From Planctomycetota bacterium (GTDB taxonomy: Bacteria > Planctomycetota > UBA1135 > UBA2386): a DNA stretch of 8,325 bases. The stretch lies in assembly GCA_020425885.1 (NCBI GenBank), contig JAGQRA010000840.1:1-8325 (forward strand), read 5' to 3'. Position 1 is the first letter of the stretch. Each line of letters starts with the position of its first letter. Below the pieces are notes generated by a model, which had not been told where the DNA came from, did no database searches, and worked only from the letters and a program-made list of their open reading frames with translations. Both the position numbers and the translations under genes were made by a program. Of this stretch, positions 6,873 through 8,325 are shown in pieces.

Positions 6873-8309
6873 ATGTTCCGAAACACCTTGCTCCCTCTCT
6901 CCGCCGCGGCCCTGCTGGCGACGACCGCAACCGCTCAGCTCTGCTCTGACAACACCTACAAGCTGAACCTGACCGATGCCGCCGGCGTACCCGCGCCGAC
7001 CTTCGTCGACCCGCTGACGAACGAGACCTACTACCAATTCGACACCGAAGCCGTCTACCTCGCCTTCGATCCGACGTTGCCGAGCGGCACCTACTACGTC
7101 CACGTCACCGACCCGATCGACGGGCTCGACATGGTGCTCTCGACCAACGATCCGATGGATCGCTTCGTCACGGTGCAGAACGACAACGGCGTCATCACCC
7201 TGTCGCTGCCGTTCTCGGCCAACACGCCGGTCACCGGCCTAGGCATCGGCGGCGTCGGCCAGAGCCTGCTGCTGCAGCCGTTCACGAGCAGCCCGACCGA
7301 ACCCTGCCGCTTCAAGGCCTGGTTCGGCGACAACTGGGACCTGAGCTATGGCCCGACGAATCCGTGGCTGTTGGCCGGCGGCATCCACCCGGTCACGAAC
7401 CAGTGCTCGGTGCGGTCCTACGAGGGCTTCCGTATCGGCAGCGGCAACGGCACCGACGTCACCGGCTGCGTCTTCGAAGACCTCAACCAGAACGGCACGC
7501 GAGATGTCGGCGAGCCCGGCATGCCGAACCAGCAGGTCCGACTCGTCGACGCCACGACCTCGTTGACCGCCACCACCGACGCTACCGGCTGCTACGGATT
7601 CATCGATGTCGCCTGCGGCGAATACACCGTCGAACTCACCGTTCCGGGCGGCTACCTCGCCACCACTCCCACGAGTCACGCGATCCAGGTCTGCGGCTGC
7701 GCCGACATCGAGGTCGCCGATTTCGGCCTCGCGACCGCCTGCCTGCCATGTGACGGTCACACCATCGGCTTCTGGCGCAACTGCCACGGCCAGCAGCTCG
7801 TCCAGCAGTACTCCATCCTGGCGATGCTGCCCGCGCTCGGCATCGTCGACGACTGCGGCAACCGTGTCGCGCCGAGCACCCTGCGGCAATACGCGACGTG
7901 GCTCCGCAATGCCCGAGCCTACAACATGGCCTACATGCTTTCGGCTCAACTCGTCGCCATGCACAACAACGTCGTCGTCGGCTTCGTCGATCCGAACTGC
8001 GTCGTCGACGATCCGACCCTCGGCCAGATCGCGATCGGCGATCTGCTGCAGCGCGCGACTGCGAGCCTGTGGGCCAACCCCTTCACGCCCTCCGGCAGCC
8101 CCGAGCGCGACGCCCAGGCCAACCTGAAGAACGCGCTCGATCGCGCCAACAACAACCTCACCTGGATGAACTGCTGCGCGCCGAACAACGAGTCGTGCAC
8201 CGAGAGCAACGAGTCGTGTCCGGAGAGCAGCGAGTCGTGCACCGAGAGCAGCGAGCGCCAGAGGAATCAGCGGCGCAACCCCTACAAGACCCGCCGCCAC
8301 GGCTGCTGA
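6873..8309 (+). CDS. secreted Cys-rich protein with SdrD_B-like domain and 'TIGFWRN' domain
   Basis: I start this 478-residue protein at ATG 6873 because a clean signal peptide follows (residues 1-21, likely cut at TATA|Q22); the open frame upstream is Arg/Pro-rich and non-coding in style. The Shine-Dalgarno is weak. Residues 22-190 are beta-rich with a TYYVHVTDP segment (73-81) and no family I can name. Residues 196-287 form an SdrD_B/Cna_B-like domain with the calcium-loop motif DLNQNGTRDVGEPG (203-216). Residues 293-430 begin CDGHTIGFWRNCHG and continue with MLSAQLVAMHNNVVVGFVD (355-373) and LKNALDRANNN (418-428). I recognise this as a module recurring in surface or secreted proteins of environmental bacteria, of unknown function. 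The end has three 7-residue Cys repeats (439-459) and a basic tail closing in Cys478. Nineteen cysteines in the mature protein suggest disulphides outside the cytoplasm. A surface or matrix role is inferred; there is no LPXTG motif. Confidence 0.85.
   Translation: MFRNTLLPLSAAALLATTATAQLCSDNTYKLNLTDAAGVPAPTFVDPLTNETYYQFDTEAVYLAFDPTLPSGTYYVHVTDPIDGLDMVLSTNDPMDRFVTVQNDNGVITLSLPFSANTPVTGLGIGGVGQSLLLQPFTSSPTEPCRFKAWFGDNWDLSYGPTNPWLLAGGIHPVTNQCSVRSYEGFRIGSGNGTDVTGCVFEDLNQNGTRDVGEPGMPNQQVRLVDATTSLTATTDATGCYGFIDVACGEYTVELTVPGGYLATTPTSHAIQVCGCADIEVADFGLATACLPCDGHTIGFWRNCHGQQLVQQYSILAMLPALGIVDDCGNRVAPSTLRQYATWLRNARAYNMAYMLSAQLVAMHNNVVVGFVDPNCVVDDPTLGQIAIGDLLQRATASLWANPFTPSGSPERDAQANLKNALDRANNNLTWMNCCAPNNESCTESNESCPESSESCTESSERQRNQRRNPYKTRRHGC
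8187..8249 (+). repeat. three tandem 21-bp units encoding a Cys-containing heptad
   Basis: Three consecutive 21-bp units (8187-8207, 8208-8228, 8229-8249) encode NESCTES, NESCPES and SESCTES, followed by a partial unit SE. The units differ at only a few bases, consistent with recent in-frame duplication. Cysteines fall at residues 442, 449 and 456, exactly seven apart. The repeat sits between the end of the TIGFWRN domain and the Arg-rich C-terminal tail. Confidence 0.9.
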
Positions 8310-8325
8310 TCCGACTGTCGATACG

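Noticed and set aside
7239..8300. 353-codon open frame on the - strand opposite the secreted protein gene
   Set aside because: Arg/Gly/Val-rich antisense translation without motifs; the + strand frame has a signal peptide and known domains.

Overview
The window is a high-GC stretch (roughly two-thirds G+C by eye) densely packed with bacterial protein-coding genes. I see five genes, all on long uninterrupted frames, and no RNA genes, mobile elements or CRISPR arrays. The lineage cannot be fixed from the sequence. The mix fits a high-GC Planctomycetota or a similar environmental phylum: zwf with an OpcA-type partner, an extracellular-type endonuclease/exonuclease/phosphatase (EEP) family protein, and a secreted SdrD_B-like protein carrying a 'TIGFWRN' module. 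That placement is an inference.

Left arm, + strand (1-3428): the 3' part of zwf (glucose-6-phosphate dehydrogenase) opens the window. It overlaps by 4 nt the start of an opcA-like gene, a G6PDH assembly/activation factor. After 27 nt comes a predicted lipoprotein with an alpha/beta-hydrolase fold. The first two genes form an oxidative pentose-phosphate (NADPH-generating) unit, and the third is probably co-transcribed.

Middle, - strand (3432-6613): a two-gene operon reads leftward. First is a CPA2/Kef-type monovalent cation:proton antiporter with C-terminal RCK_N and RCK_C (TrkA-N/TrkA-C) domains. Its stop overlaps by 4 nt the start of a membrane-anchored or secreted EEP-fold protein. The EEP gene ends 3 nt from the end of the hydrolase gene, so the two operons converge with almost no spacer.

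Right arm, + strand (6873-8309): after a 259-nt divergent intergenic region containing a strong imperfect hairpin comes a secreted cysteine-rich protein. It has a signal peptide, a beta-rich N-terminal region, an SdrD_B-like calcium-binding domain, a 'TIGFWRN...ANNN' domain, three Cys-containing 7-residue repeats and a short arginine-rich tail.

The most notable observation is that the two convergent neighbours, the alpha/beta-hydrolase and the EEP protein, both keep their folds but have lost residues that are normally catalytic. The hydrolase has Gly for the nucleophile Ser. The EEP protein has Asn->Asp, Glu->Gly, His->Gln and Asn->Gly at four family-conserved positions. Both look like pseudoenzymes with intact reading frames rather than decaying genes. 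Family comparisons are from memory and need an alignment to confirm.
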